A stretch of DNA of 64,000 nucleotides from Blastomussa wellsi (lineage: Eukaryota > Cnidaria > Anthozoa > Scleractinia > Plerogyridae). Within the stretch, counting starts at the first letter, position 1; each line of letters begins with the position of its first letter. A model generated the notes under the pieces. It was not told the DNA's origin, ran no database searches, and was given only the letters and a program-made list of their open reading frames with translations. The DNA lies in contig OX393563.1 of NCBI GenBank assembly GCA_947652115.1, positions 30,246,071 through 30,310,070 of the forward strand. Reading direction: 5' to 3'. Position numbers and translations under genes: made by a program. Of the stretch, positions 12,501-24,467 are shown in pieces.

Positions 12501-15500
12501 TGAAAAACATTTCTTGAATTTTGATGCATTTTTGTTAGATCTCCTCAAGACATGTAAATCAGTTCACACCATATCCTGAGTTTTCAACAAAAAAGTTTTG
12601 TTCAGTGATGAGGCATTTAACATGAAGTATTTATGTACACATTGTTATGAATAAGTGCATTTAAGATTGTGGATTCAAGTATTACATAAGAAGGGTGAAC
12701 ACAGGGTTTTTTTTACAGTGGTCTGAATTAATTTTGAAAATTGCAAAAAATCCTTCTGCACTGAATTTGTGTGCCATGTGAGAGTATTGTCGTGAATTTC
12801 AGCTTGAATACAGTTTTGGAGTTGCTCATTGTGGCATTGAACCTGTCATACTCGTATGTAAACACAACCAGGTTTTTTTCTGACAATAATCCTAAAAAAT
12901 TATTGGAATTCAAATTATCTTGTGTTTTCAAAATACACATTATACCTGAATGCTGTAGCTTGTTCTTAGTCTATTTTTTAGTTTGATGTTGTGATCACTG
13001 TTTTATCTTTTATGTGTTTTAACATGTAGTTTTTAATGAGGAATGGAAACTTAAGCTGACCTCATTGTATAAAATTGCAATTTATTTCACTTGCAATTTA
13101 AATGAAGCACAGACCTGATTTCTATGAATTTTACTATGAATTTTACTGTTGTATATGTATGTTTTGGAAGCAGGAGCTTAAAGTCAGTTATAATGATTTT
13201 TAGTAAACGTTTTGTGAACGTGGAATAATTAAGAAATGTCCTGAACATCTGTTCTGAAATTTAAGAAAAAAAATATAAACTTTAAGGCATACAGTTTTTT
13301 TTAGTGACATTTTACTAAAACTGCAATGCAGATAAAAATTAGAGGCAGAGTTTTATTTTTGGTGAAAACCTTTGTTTTAATTTTAGATCATAACAAAGAA
13401 AGTTCTGCCAAAAGAAGTTGTTTTTAATATATCACCCAGATGTGTTCTTTGGTAATAACACAAAATGGTCAAGTCAGTTTCGGATCATAGTGCAGTTTCA
13501 GTAATTACTCTACATTATTGCTTTCCAAATTAAAGCAGTTCATAGCTGTCAACTGTTAATTAAGGCACATGAATTTTGTGGTGAACATTTAAAACAACAT
13601 AGCTTTGTGACATACCCCGGTAACAAAGAAGTTTGACTTCATTCACTCATATAACAGCTGCTCTATGTTTAAAAAAAACGCAATGCCTATTCTGATGGAC
13701 ACACAAATTAAATATTGCTTACTAAGCTAGTGTAGGAGGTGCAGTGGCCTATTATGGTTAGTGCACTGGGCTCTAGATTGAACAGACTGGGTTTAAACCC
13801 TGGCTGGGGCCACAGTGTGGATTTGGGCAAGACACTTTACTCTCTCTGTGCCTCTTTCCATGGTCCATTGGAGTATAATATTAATGGGAAGTGATGAATT
13901 GTTGGGGTAAACTGACAGAATGCTGGAGAGTAACCTATGATGGACTAGCATCCCATCCAGGGGGGAGTAACCTGTGATGGACTAGCATCCCATCCAGGGG
14001 GTGTAGCAGTTATCGAGGCCTTCCAAGGGGGATAGCTGTGTCGCGATGTCGCTTGCTTTTGGAGACCGATGTCGCCAAACCTACAGCTGCAAATGTCGCT
14101 GTCATTTTTTGAAGTGTACGTAACTGTACCTGTCATTTTTGTTTTGCGAGAAACTGTTTTGCTGCAGGCCTGTAACTGGACAAAAATTTGTGAGCAGCGA
14201 AGGCTGAACGCTTCTACAGGGCTTTGGGCTAGGCTCCCGCGGGTAAATTTTGAAACTCTGAACCCTCAGAAATGCAATTTCCTGTATTCTGAGTCACTTT
14301 TATTGGTAAAATGCACAACTTTCTAATGTCACTTTTTACTGTTTATTATGTCGCTGTCACATTTTAGCAGCGTAACCAGGTCACTTGTCGCTTTTTAAAA
14401 ATCCCCATGTCGCCAGTTTTCAGGGCCGTGTCGCATGTCGCTTTTACCCCTTGGAAGGCCTCATTAACTCCTTGCTGCCTCATGCTACAGAAAATGGAGT
14501 GAAAGGGGCATTGTCACGGTGGTTTTGGAGTTTTCAGGTAAATGCTGTGCTAAAGTCATTACTTAATACCTTTACTGACTTGTGCAAAAAATGCTCCAGT
14601 AGAATTGTGAAGAAGATATCAAATGAAAAGTTAACAGGGAGAACAAACCATAATAGTTGGTTTCTCATTTTTTCAGGAAATGGCTTGAGAATTTGAAAAA
14701 ATTGACAAATTTTTTCAATTTTCAATCCACTTCCATCCTCGCTATTGATAACAATGGATGCCAGTAAACAGTTTCAATGCAGTAATTCGATAACATAACT
14801 AAACCATTATTTTTGGTTTACCTTTGAGCGAAAACAAGTTTTAGCTTTTTAAAGTTTTGCCAAAATGGCGTGACAATGCCCCTTACATGTACTCATGGTA
14901 GTCGGTACATACATAAACCTAAACTTTTTTGAACTCAAGTTTTCCAGGATTTTTACGATACTGATTAAGTGAACAAGGTACTTAGAGCATCAGGCTTGGA
15001 ACAAACAAAAGAAATTCCAATATGAAATAACACCTCTATTGCCACGTTTTCGCAAATGGGTGCAAAATTTTCAAAGGCAAAAAGTCATTTGCATGCTTGC
15101 GATTGTTTCTTTAACAATGGAATCTAATGGGCCGATGCTATAGCTTGTACATGCGCAAAACCATGAACTTGTCCCTTTAAACCTCCTATGTAAACTAGTG
15201 TATTCCAAGTAAAGAAGTACATGTATGTACCAAAGATTAAATCATGTTAAGTTAGAGATGAAATTGTCTTCACAATTAGTACCTACAATTATATTTTTTA
15301 GTTGCATGTTACATTTGCAGACCATAAACACCACATATTATGTTATTTTTATTAATGACTTTGTTTTCTGTGTCAAAATTGTACTGTGTGTACGTATTAT
15401 TGCAACACTGTTTCTTCCTCTTGGAAACTTTTTCCAACTCAAGTGCAATCAAACATGCTGCTCTATTTACAGATTTGTTGAAGTACGTCTTGTAGTCTGT

Positions 15501-18500
15501 TCAAATTGATTTAACAATTTTGTTTTTGGTTGTTATATTCAGTCTCTGTTGTCAACACGGACTCCTTATGAAGAATTCCACCGTCTGTTCAAAACTGTTC
15601 CGATGGACCAGTTCCCGATAAATGGTAAAATATTATAAAATCCTAACTAAAAATTATATTATTAATTATTAAATAATATTTACCATAATATTGACATTTG
15701 ATATTAATTATAATTAAATAATTATGTTAATTATTGCTGATCTGTTTTTAACAAACAAACAAATCCATCAAATGCCTTCTAATTGCTTATTTCTTGTTAA
15801 GACTTGAAACTGCTTTTCATTCGTTATTAAATAAGCATTTCTAAAAAAGTATGTTAAATGTTTTCTTTTACTAGATTTCTCCTGTGCATTAAGTCGTGAA
15901 ATCCTACTTCAAGGAAGAATCTATATCTCACAAGGCTGGTTTTGTTTCTATTCAAATATATTTGGATGGGAAACACAGGTAAGATGATCTTTTTCTAAGT
16001 TTGATATTAACATCTAATGTGTTGTAGATCAATTTTCTTTTTCAGCATTGGCAAATAAAGTAATTACTAATAACCATTGAAAATCATGATGTAGAGAATG
16101 AAATGGGAGACAACAGACTACATACAAATCAAGTAATCTGGGTTTGAGCACTCTCCTTGTTGTTTGTTGTGTAAAGGAAAGTCGTCCTCACAATTTGGAA
16201 TACTGTCCCAAATTTTTTTCAGAAAATCTCGAAAAAAGTCTCACACTTCAGAAAATTTTAACTACTTATTACCTCATGTTTCCCTAAAAATTTCTAATGT
16301 CACACAATTCCCAGCAAAATCTGCAGATTCCAGGAAGAATTTCTTTTTTTCTGCTGAAACAGGCCTTCTTAGAGTTGACACGCAGCCCCCCTCCCCCAGC
16401 ACCTTTCATGCTATGCAAACTGGGATTTTAAACTCCAGCTGTGTTGGCGGGTTTGGCCTGCATGCAACTTAACCTTTAACTTTATTGTTTATTGTTTTAG
16501 GTGACAATAGACTGCACAAAGATCCAGTCTATAACAAGAGAAAAAACAGCGTATGTTGTTCCAAATGCAATACTTATCTGCACTGACGAAGAAAAGGTCA
16601 GTAAATACTGCCGGTATAGATCTAGTAGAAGCCATACACTATTTGAACTGAAAATCTGTTTTTGGGAAAATGTCTTGGGTGCTGAAATGACAGCATGGAG
16701 AACTCTGGTGAAACTTGGTGATTCATTAAAAATTTAGAAGCTGAATAAAGTCATTCAAGCAATAAAGTCATTTAAATTTGTCCTGAGAATGCCAGAGGTT
16801 TTTGGTCAAACCATGTCAATAAAACTACATGACTGTACGTGTAGATTGTACAGTGGGTCTTGTGTATATACTAAGCATTATTTTGCAAATAAATTATGAA
16901 TCACTTACAAAAGTTTTACCGAATATAGTATTTACTCTACAATTGCAGCACTTCTTCTCATCATTCTTGTCCAGAGAAACTGTGTACAAACTTTTGCTTC
17001 AAGTATGGGATGAAATTAAGGCCAAAAACCAGGTGAGTATTCATGGTCACCACAACAGTCAGCTTGTTGCATTTGGTATTTCTTTTTATTAAAAACTAGC
17101 TATGGTATATTGCATTGTCTGAGTTTTGATTGGTTTAGAGGCAATGGTATATGAGCTCATATACCATTGACCAAAAAAGTATGGTGGTTGTACGCATAAA
17201 AGAATACATTTTTTGCAATGTTTGTACAATTATATTTTTTGGGCGTTTTTAATAAAACAATTATTCCATTCGTGCTTGTTTATAGCCTACTCGGCGCTAC
17301 GCGCCTCATTGGCTATCTACCATCTCATATCCAACGCGCACTCGTGGAATAATCGAGATATCGGGTAATTACTAAATAATGACATTCAGAGATAGATACC
17401 AGGTAATTAAAAATGGCTAATAACGAATTGATCAGTAATCAATAGCAATAATACCGGTACTGATAATAATATTAAATGACCACATTAAATACTTTATTAT
17501 CTGACTAGCAAACTGATTTATTTAGGTTCTGAAAATAAAAAAAATGGTCTGAATTATTGTAATATTGACTAAAATGAAACCACTGATTATTGATACAGGG
17601 CTTTAAAAATTAATGTCTTTAAATGTCAGTGATTAATGTTAATTAAAAAAGTTAAATTTTGTTTGTTCATTTAGAAGACAGGGAAATCCGAGAAAGATAA
17701 TCAGGTGTGATTTTTTTATTTTAATAAAATCAAATAAATGAGTTAATATTAAACATGTTTTTTTTAATTTGCTGTCCTGCAATTAAAGAAGACATTTTTG
17801 TTAAGTGTAATATTATTTTGTTCATTTGATAGCCAATTTCTGAAAATCAGCGCTTATTTGATTCTTCAATATTTTAAAATTACCATTTGCTCCAACCAAT
17901 AATAATAAAAGCATCGTATCAAAGTATTGTCTATTAAAAAGTTCAAAGATCAAATTAGCTTTATTAACTTTACTTATTAGACATAGTTATGATGAGACTG
18001 GAGAATGTGTGAATTTTTGAAGAGTTGCAAGACCTTAATAATGCGATCAAAATTTTGATTTTGAATCAGATTTCATTTTGAAATCAATACGGAGAGACGT
18101 ATGAAATTGAGAATGTTTTTTGTCAACTGTACTACTTTAGCTCAATGCTCAAGTATATATATTATCTTCTTTTTGCATTAATTAAATTAATGTGTGCATC
18201 CTGTCAACTAGAAACCCGAAAACGATTGTCCCTCTGAGGAGAAGGATATGCTGGAAGACACAGGTGATGTACAGAACACAGAAGAAGACAATGGTCAGTT
18301 GAAAGAAGTTTCTTTTCTTATTGTGATTTGTTGATTTATTTCATGTTCCAGTCTCCGTTCTGCTAAATCGTTTGCTGCAAAGCTTCCACTGGTGATACCT
18401 GTTAAATGTGTTAAATGGTATTAATAATGATTAAAATTGATTGTCTAGCCTGGCCTTTCACAGGTGACACAAGGCTCCTCAAATAACCTTTATTCACAAC

Positions 18501-18656
18501 TCAAATAAACTATTTACACTAAATGTAGTGACAATTGAAAATTTAAAAAAACTACAGTAAGCAAGGTGATGAGAAAAGACTAGCTTTGTAATCATAATAA
18601 GCCTTATTTTCAAGGATAAATACTGGATAATTCTACCAGTTTTTGTAACCATTCTA

Positions 18657-18694
<38 letters not shown>

Positions 18695-21600
18695 TTAATA
18701 ATAATATCACTTTATTCCAATTATGTACAATTATGTTTACAGCAAATAACTAGAAATCTTTAAAATAAACAACAAATTCACTGAACTAAAAAGCAACAAT
18801 TTACATCCTATTAATAATAATATTAATAATAACAATAATAATGATAATGCAGACGATACCACTCTAATTCTCGATGGCACAAAGAGTGCACTAGAAAGTT
18901 CACTCGATGTTATTGGAAAATTCAGTAAAATATCTGGCCTTAAACTCAATAGCAAAAAGACTGAAGCGTTATGGATAGGTTCAAAAGCGAGAAGTCCAGA
19001 GGTTTTATGTCCAGAGAAAGGCTTTAAATGGCAGCAAATAAAAATCAAATCACTTGGAGTTTGGCTTTCAATAGACCCCGAAGAAACTGCGAATTTGAAT
19101 TTCCAAGAAAAAACGGAAAAAGTTCTGAATTTACTAAGAAACTGGCAATACCGAAGACTAAGCCTACTCAGAAAAATCACGATATTAAAAAGTCTAATCG
19201 CTTCACAGCTGGTTCATATCCTTTCTCCCCTCCAAACAAATGGCCAAGCTATTAGAAAACTAAACAATGCTTTCTATCTTTTCCTCTGGGATGGGAAATC
19301 CGATAAAATTAAGAGAAATATTATGATCAATGAGTATAATAACGGCGGCCTGAAAATGATTGATCTTTTCTCCTTTAATAAATCCTTGAAAACTATTTGG
19401 ATCAAAAAATACCTCGATAAAACAAATTTAGGAAAATGGAAACTTTTCTTCGATTTGGAACTCAGTAGATATGGAAGAGAGGCGGTGTTCCTAGGCAACC
19501 TGGACAAGACAGATACTAAGCGCTTTTTCCAAACTTCGGATGCATTCGTCAATGAGTTATTGCAGATCTGGGCTGAGGTTAATCATACTGATAACGTATT
19601 ATCATTGCAACATTATAACGAGCAACCCCTCTGGAATAATTCTCTGATTAGAATTGATCGCAAACCTGCTTTTATTCTTGAATGGCTCAAGGAAGGAATT
19701 TTTTTGATAGAGCACCTTAAGAAAAATGCAACCACATTCCTTTCTTATAAAGAGTTCCAAACCAAATATTCACTTAAACCCTGCTCTCTCGCTTTTAACG
19801 GAATCATCTCAACACTGAAATCCCTGAGGAAACGATTCCAAACAAATATAATCAACATTGAAAAAGAAGATACCAAGCCTTTCAAAAAATCATTCTTGGA
19901 GACGAAGAAACCCAGCAATTTAGTTTATAGAAACCTTGTAGCACTTAAGAGTGAGAAGCCGTTAACTTCTCAAGCGAAATGGTGTAACGATTGTAAACTA
20001 GAAAAAGATGAAATCGATTGGAAAAAAAATTTTCAACTGGCAAGAACGTACACAAAAAGTACCAAGATTATTATTTTCCAATTTAAACTTCTTCATCGAC
20101 GTCTTGCAACAAATTCCTTTCTATTTAAAATTTCAGCTAGAGATAATGATCGTTGCAGTTTCTGCGGAGGAGAAACTGAAACATTGCTTCACATTTTCTG
20201 GGATTGCACATTGACCTCTCTTTTTTGGAAAAGTATTTTTAATTGGCTACGTGCTTGCTCACTAATTCAGAATGAAAACCTTGACATGATCACTGCCTTG
20301 GGCCTTAGCCCTGATACCTCAGATTCTAAGCACCAAATTAATTTTTGCTGTTTGATGAGCAGATATCACATTTGGCTTAGCAAAATGAAAAACGAAATTC
20401 CCAACTTTCCACAATTTCTACGTTTCGCAAAGAAAACCTATGAAATTGAGAAAAATGGTCTCAACGACCCTCCTGAAAAATGGAAACCTCTCCTTGATCA
20501 CCTTTAATTTAGGATATAGGACAACATAAACGACCTTCTAAATACGGTTAAGGTGCGTGCCTTTTTGCTACCCATTTTGCAAATCTAATCTATTAAAAAG
20601 TCGGAGACCTATTCAAGCTAGATCCAATAACTTAGTACACTTAATGTTTTTTCTTTTCGCACTTCTTTATTTATTTTTTATTTCATGCTTGCTATTTTTT
20701 ATATACATTTTCAAAGACCAGTAATATATTGTTCTTTATTTGCTTTGTTGTCAGTTTCGCCTCTTTTTTTCCTTATATCTGTGAAAAAGTGAAATAGTAT
20801 TGTAGAGTAAGTGATTTTGTAACTAGTGTTAGCAGTAATGTATGTTCTTTGTAAGTAAAAATAAAATTAATAAAAAAAAAACAAATTCACAGGATAACCC
20901 TTCAGTACTATTAAGTACTGTTATCAAAGTTGTGCTACCAAGAAGAAAATAAATAAATGAAGGTAAAACTAAAAAGTAAAAATTTACAATATAATGTTTG
21001 TTAATTTTTTTTCAGAGATGAATGCAGGTCATTCATGCTGCATTGCCAAACTTGGAGAGGATACAGTAGTTTGTAACAACTACCAACAAGCGCAACAAAC
21101 ATGGACAGAGAAGTTGGAACATGTTAAAGACACAACAGAACTAGGGCAGTCTGTAACAAGTACAAGAAGTAGCCATGTTCTTCCTTTCAGTGAGATAGCA
21201 CGACCCTCTGAGGAGCCAGCCAAGATTACCAGCTGTGGTAAGGATCTGCAACAAAATAAACCATGGTAAAACTGAAAATAAATAATACATAGTCCATTTT
21301 TACAGGGTTCCAGTTAAGGTCTTTAGTCAAGGTACCAATCAAGTTCCAACGGGTCAAATCCCTACCGTTTCCAACAAATAATTACTGGTAGACATTTTGT
21401 GTTAATTTGTTGGGTCTGGAAGCTGACTTTGATGGGTTTTTGACCTGGAACATACCTCTGTGCTAATTATGCTAATTAAGGGTTCAGGGCGACAACCTCA
21501 GCGAGATAGTTCGCAGCTCTCTAGAACCTCTAATTTCATTGGATCTTAATAGCATGCAGCTCTATTGTTTTAGGGCTAGGGTCCGTTGTTACTGTTGCTT

Positions 21601-24171
21601 GTTTATCATCTTTTCAGCCAATACTGTGGGACCTTGTAAAGAGCTGCGTATCATCCACCCTCAGTACTTTAATTAGCCTGGCTTCTGTAGCATGAAGTGG
21701 AGTGTTGCTACTTCATTCTGGATGGGATGGCAGCTTGTCAATCACAGTTTACATTGTCTTTCGATAATGCACAAATGCCAAGAAGCAAAACATTTAACAC
21801 CTTAGTAGCTAACAATTGCATAATGTTTTGTTGCTGTCAGTCATAATTACAACAACAATCAACAAACTTAGAAAAGCACAATGGATAAAATCTGTCAATC
21901 ACAAACCATGATCCTCATGACCTTTGGAACCCATTAACCCATCTACCAAAGCTTATTTGTTTGTTTGATTGTTTGTGTCTTATTTCACGTCTGTCTTTTT
22001 CAGCTGGTGTTGCAATGCTTTTAGCTTCAATAGCAGAAACACTGTATTCATATTTTCAAGTCAGCCTACGATTAGTTCAAAGGTGGGCTTATTACAGATA
22101 AGTGTATAATATTGCTATCAAGAATAGTAAAAACTACTAAGAGAAAAACACTTTGAAGTGTCAAAAAAATTGTGTTGTGAAGTGTGAACATCAGTTGAGC
22201 GCTTGCATTGCACTGCACTGAAGAAGGGCTAAGCCCCGAAAAGTCTGTTTACAAAGTTTTTTCACTCTTCAAAGAGCTGTTTTAACATTTCCTGCATGTT
22301 TCAAAGTGTCACACATAACTGAATTATTCTCACTGGTAAAAACTTTTTACCTTTTGCTCCCAATTCACAGTCTCTTCTTGTGACATTTTTGCACAGTTGA
22401 TCAAAGACTTTAAAAAGTAAAACCTAAAGACTGACGTTAAGAATCAAATTAAGCAACTTACATTGATTATTTTCCTTTTCCTTTCTAGGCTTACAAGGGA
22501 ACAGCTATTCTACATAGTAACTTCCTTTTTGTAAGTATTCATATATTGAAATATTATGTGACAAATTCTGTAAGTTCAATGCAGCTTGTTGAAATGGTAC
22601 ACAGTGTACAAAACATACAATACAGTACAGTATTAATGATTCAGCTTCATTTTTATTGTTTCAGAATAATCTGTTTAATGATGTGCAGTTTATTCCTGTT
22701 ACATCGTCTTTCCATATTGGAACCGAAAATCATGGCCCAGACATCATTTCCTCCAGAAAAGATTCTTCTGTAAGTTAACACTACTGCTTTGTTATTCAAA
22801 TCAGTTTTTATAACTTTTGCCTTAAGTGTCAGTGTTAACATTTTTTTGAACATTGTTTTCAATTCTAGCCGTCAATCTATGTATCAACTTTGGAAACTGC
22901 GTCAAGACGTTTTTGATGCAGAAGTAGTTAGGTAAGAATTCTTACCTTCTTAATCCTGTGTTTTAAAACAGAGTGGGTAATAGAGGATACTGGGGGAAGT
23001 AGAAGTTAAAGGTGGTGGGCAAAACACTGACCCCCAGTCAATGGACTGCATGTATCCCAATGGACTACCCTATCCCTAAAAACTCTATTAGGGTGAAAAT
23101 GGACTATGAAATTTTTAAAGAGTTTTTAGGGGTAGGGTTGACCATTTGGGTAGTTGATCGGGGTAATCCATGGACTGGGGGTCATTGTTTTGTCTGCCAG
23201 CAAACTTAAAAGGGCTTGGGTAGAGTCTTATCTCCAGTCTTCTCTCAAGACATAATTTCCTCAAATTGCCCCAGTCCCCTTCAGGCATCAATCAATGGGA
23301 TTATCACTTTTACACAGTAAATTATCTAATTTATTATATCAACTGCAGTGCTTTATAAGGATTTTCACCCCTGAGAAAAACGGTAATTGAACACACATGT
23401 AAAATTACGATAATTAGTTAATTTTGTGTGATGTCAGTGACTTCACGTTTGATAACATGTTTGACCCTACTGTATTTCAATTTACTGGTGTACAGTCAAA
23501 ACATCTTTTGTTCTACCTTGGAAGTCTTCGGCAAACCTCAAAAATCTTTGGAAACCTTTGGTCATCTTGGAAACTTTTTGAAAATATTCGGAAAAGCCCA
23601 TGTGACTTAAAGATAAGATTGTTAGAATCTTCGGAAAATGGTCGGAAATCTTCAAAAAATCTTCATCAAAACATGTTTATAAAGTAAACAAAATAATACA
23701 TGGTTGCTTGGAGATATGAAATTTCTCTTCTCATGCTCAAATCGATATCTCACTCAATCACTGTGCTCACTCGTGAGATATATCGAGTTGAACACTCTTA
23801 TAGAAATTTCATATCTCTGCACACCCATGTACTATAATTGAGCTATATTTAATATTCATTTATTCTTATTAATAATTATAATATTCTAATTTTGTTTCAC
23901 AGGTTTAAAACAATAGTAGCTGCCAATTTAAATGCCATTACACAGGTTTGTTACTTTTTGAAACATTTACCTGGTAACTTAAATGAGAAAATAAAGAATT
24001 GTTACTGAACAATGACAGTGGTTAGAATAGTACATTTTGATACATTTTTGAAGGTGAGTATCGTTTGTTTTCCAGGTTCGTCACACACTTAAGATGTTGG
24101 AGGATGACCTTGAAGCTCATATGAGTAGAAATTGTACTTTACTTGAAAACAATGTTTGTGTACAAGTTTGA
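6556..24171 (+). CDS. GRAMD2: GRAM domain-containing protein, GRAMD2 type
   Basis: Seventeen coding exons join in frame to 451 residues: 6556-6632, 6734-6793, 7112-7160, 9776-9817, 15543-15624, 15875-15978, 16501-16596, 16949-17032, 17675-17704, 18212-18293, 21016-21237, 22004-22082, 22489-22530, 22665-22769, 22869-22931, 23903-23945, 24076-24171. The N-terminus is acidic and serine-rich. A GRAM domain spans about residues 80-200, with hallmark stretches such as EEFHRLFKTVP, GRIYISQGWFCFYSNIFGWE and ILICTDEEKHFF. A hydrophobic helix at about 342-362 is a likely ER anchor. No VASt/Aster sterol-transfer domain is present, which separates it from GRAMD1. In vertebrates GRAMD2A/2B are tail-anchored ER proteins at ER-plasma membrane contacts that bind phosphoinositides. 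Whether this is the 2A or 2B orthologue, or the common ancestor, cannot be told. Introns 4 (5.7 kb) and 10 (2.7 kb) hold SINE, MITE and LINE insertions. Confidence 0.9.
8157..8420 (+). repeat. tRNA-derived SINE
   Basis: It opens with ACCGGTTAGCTCAGTTGGTA (A box) and GAGTTTGAACCTC (B box), followed by CCAACACTCAGGGTCTTAA and the body landmarks GTCTTCTCAGATAAGGA and GAGTTCCCGGTGTTGTGGT. The tRNA-like head lacks a complementary acceptor stem, and the body continues beyond it, so this is a SINE and not a tRNA gene. It lies in GRAMD2 intron 3. Confidence 0.8.
9386..9520. repeat. repeat fragment with CTGGCGACCAG units
   Basis: It contains CAGGGTCTGAAATTAC and two copies of ACTGGCGACCAGA about 30 bp apart. 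Both motifs recur at the ends of the element at 59713-60606 (CAGGGCTCAAAATTACC and GGCGACCAGT), so this is a relative or solo end of that family inside GRAMD2 intron 3. Confidence 0.45.
10425..10930. repeat. diverged inverted-repeat element
   Basis: It is rich in repeated GACTCCA / TGGAGTC and GCTTGTGACT / AGTCACAAGC words in both orientations. The ends are roughly inverted (AGTAGTGATTAGAGTTGGAG on the left, CTCCATCGCTAGTGAAC on the right). No coding content. An old MITE in GRAMD2 intron 4; the exact ends are uncertain. Confidence 0.45.
13732..14515 (+). repeat. SINE split by a MITE
   Basis: The head is TATGGTTAGTGCACTGGGCT with B-box-like GGGTTTAAACCCTGG, then TTGGGCAAGACACTT and GATGGACTAGCATCCCATCC. 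The last segment is duplicated in tandem (about 13930-13963 and 13971-14001). The copy is cut at 14014 by the element 14015-14462. SINE-like sequence resumes afterwards with CTGCCTCATGCTACAG, which corresponds to CTGTAGCATGAAG on the opposite strand in the copy at about 35430. Confidence 0.7.
14015..14462. mobile_element. MITE nested in a SINE
   Basis: The ends are inverted: GAGGCCTTCCAAGGGGGATA on the left and TACCCCTTGGAAGGCCTC on the right. The interior repeats the word ATGTCGC many times in both halves. It interrupts an older SINE copy. No clear target duplication was identified. Confidence 0.7.
17095..17365. repeat. MITE-like inverted repeat region
   Basis: Lies in GRAMD2 intron 8. The palindrome AATGGTATATGAGCTCATATACCATT lies at about 17142-17167. 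Further on, ATTATTCCATTCGTGC is followed by its imperfect inverse GCACTCGTGGAATAAT. These are typical of small cnidarian palindromic elements; boundaries are uncertain. Confidence 0.45.
18658..18781 (-). mobile_element. older LINE 3' end with ATT tail
   Basis: On the minus strand it reads ATAATTGGAATAAAGTGATA followed by a run of ATT units (18658-18708). This is the form of a CR1/L2-like LINE 3' terminus with a microsatellite tail. The same element seems to continue beyond 20881, because the 10-mer ACAAATTCAC is found at both 18772-18781 and 20881-20890 around the inserted plus-strand LINE. Confidence 0.5.
18782..20880 (+). mobile_element. 5'-truncated LINE, nested insertion
   Basis: An open frame from 18849 to 20507 is the C-terminal part of a LINE reverse transcriptase. 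It begins in the catalytic motif as ADDTTLILDG. It continues with SGLKLNSKKTEALWIGSKAR and the thumb, then ends with a zf-RVT-like segment (CSFCGGETETLLHIFWDC). An A-rich tail ends at 20880. The 10-mer ACAAATTCAC on both sides fits a target-site duplication. Everything upstream of the ADD motif is missing and replaced by AAT repeats. The retained 553 codons contain no stop, suggesting a recent insertion. It cannot move by itself. Confidence 0.8.
18849..20507 (+). pseudogene. LINE reverse transcriptase C-terminal ORF
   Basis: The frame is open over 553 codons with no internal stop; the first in-frame ATG is at 19095. Domain content: end of the reverse transcriptase palm (ADD), thumb region, and a C-terminal zinc-knuckle-like CxxC...H...C. 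The fingers and most of the palm, and any endonuclease or ORF1, are absent. It lies inside GRAMD2 intron 10 in the same orientation as the host gene. Confidence 0.8.
21655..21735 (-). repeat. SINE tail fragment
   Basis: It contains CTGTAGCATGAAGTGGAG and TGGATGGGATGGCA, matching the tail of the minus-strand SINE copy at about 35430-35480. Short and diverged; in GRAMD2 intron 11. Confidence 0.4.
23697..23832. mobile_element. palindromic MITE
   Basis: Inverted arms: ACATGG...GGAGATATGAAATTTCT on the left and AGAAATTTCATATCTCTG...CCATGT on the right. The inner arms are TCGATATCTCAC and GTGAGATATATCGA. A short spacer separates the arms. The whole unit would fold into one long hairpin. It lies in GRAMD2 intron 15. 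Confidence 0.7.
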
Positions 24172-24467
24172 GACCAAGAAACAGCTAGCTGTTAACTTTA
24201 GTTGGCACTTGTTTGTCGAAAGTATTGCTTCTGGCAAAGAAAATCAATAACAAATTTTAGATTGTTGTAATTCAATCAAGCACAAGAGTGAGAAATTGCC
24301 ATTTTGTAGCTTGAGCACTGCTTGGTCAGTATCAGCAGTGCTGACCGGTATCTAGGACACCTGAAGTAACTCTGAAGCTTGCCCCACCTTAAGTGACCTC
24401 CCCACTCTAGCTAGATCTGCCAATTAATGCATATTGCATTGTAAGAATCTGCAGTCAGTAATTCTTA

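Noticed and set aside
18737..19180. 147-codon minus-strand open frame rich in leucine
   Set aside because: Opposite strand of the LINE reverse transcriptase and of AAT repeats; the plus frame has the recognisable motifs.
22218..22250. Second hammerhead ribozyme
   Set aside because: Core reads CTGAAGA and GAAA, but the closing pair next to the core is an A-C mismatch; too degenerate to annotate on its own.
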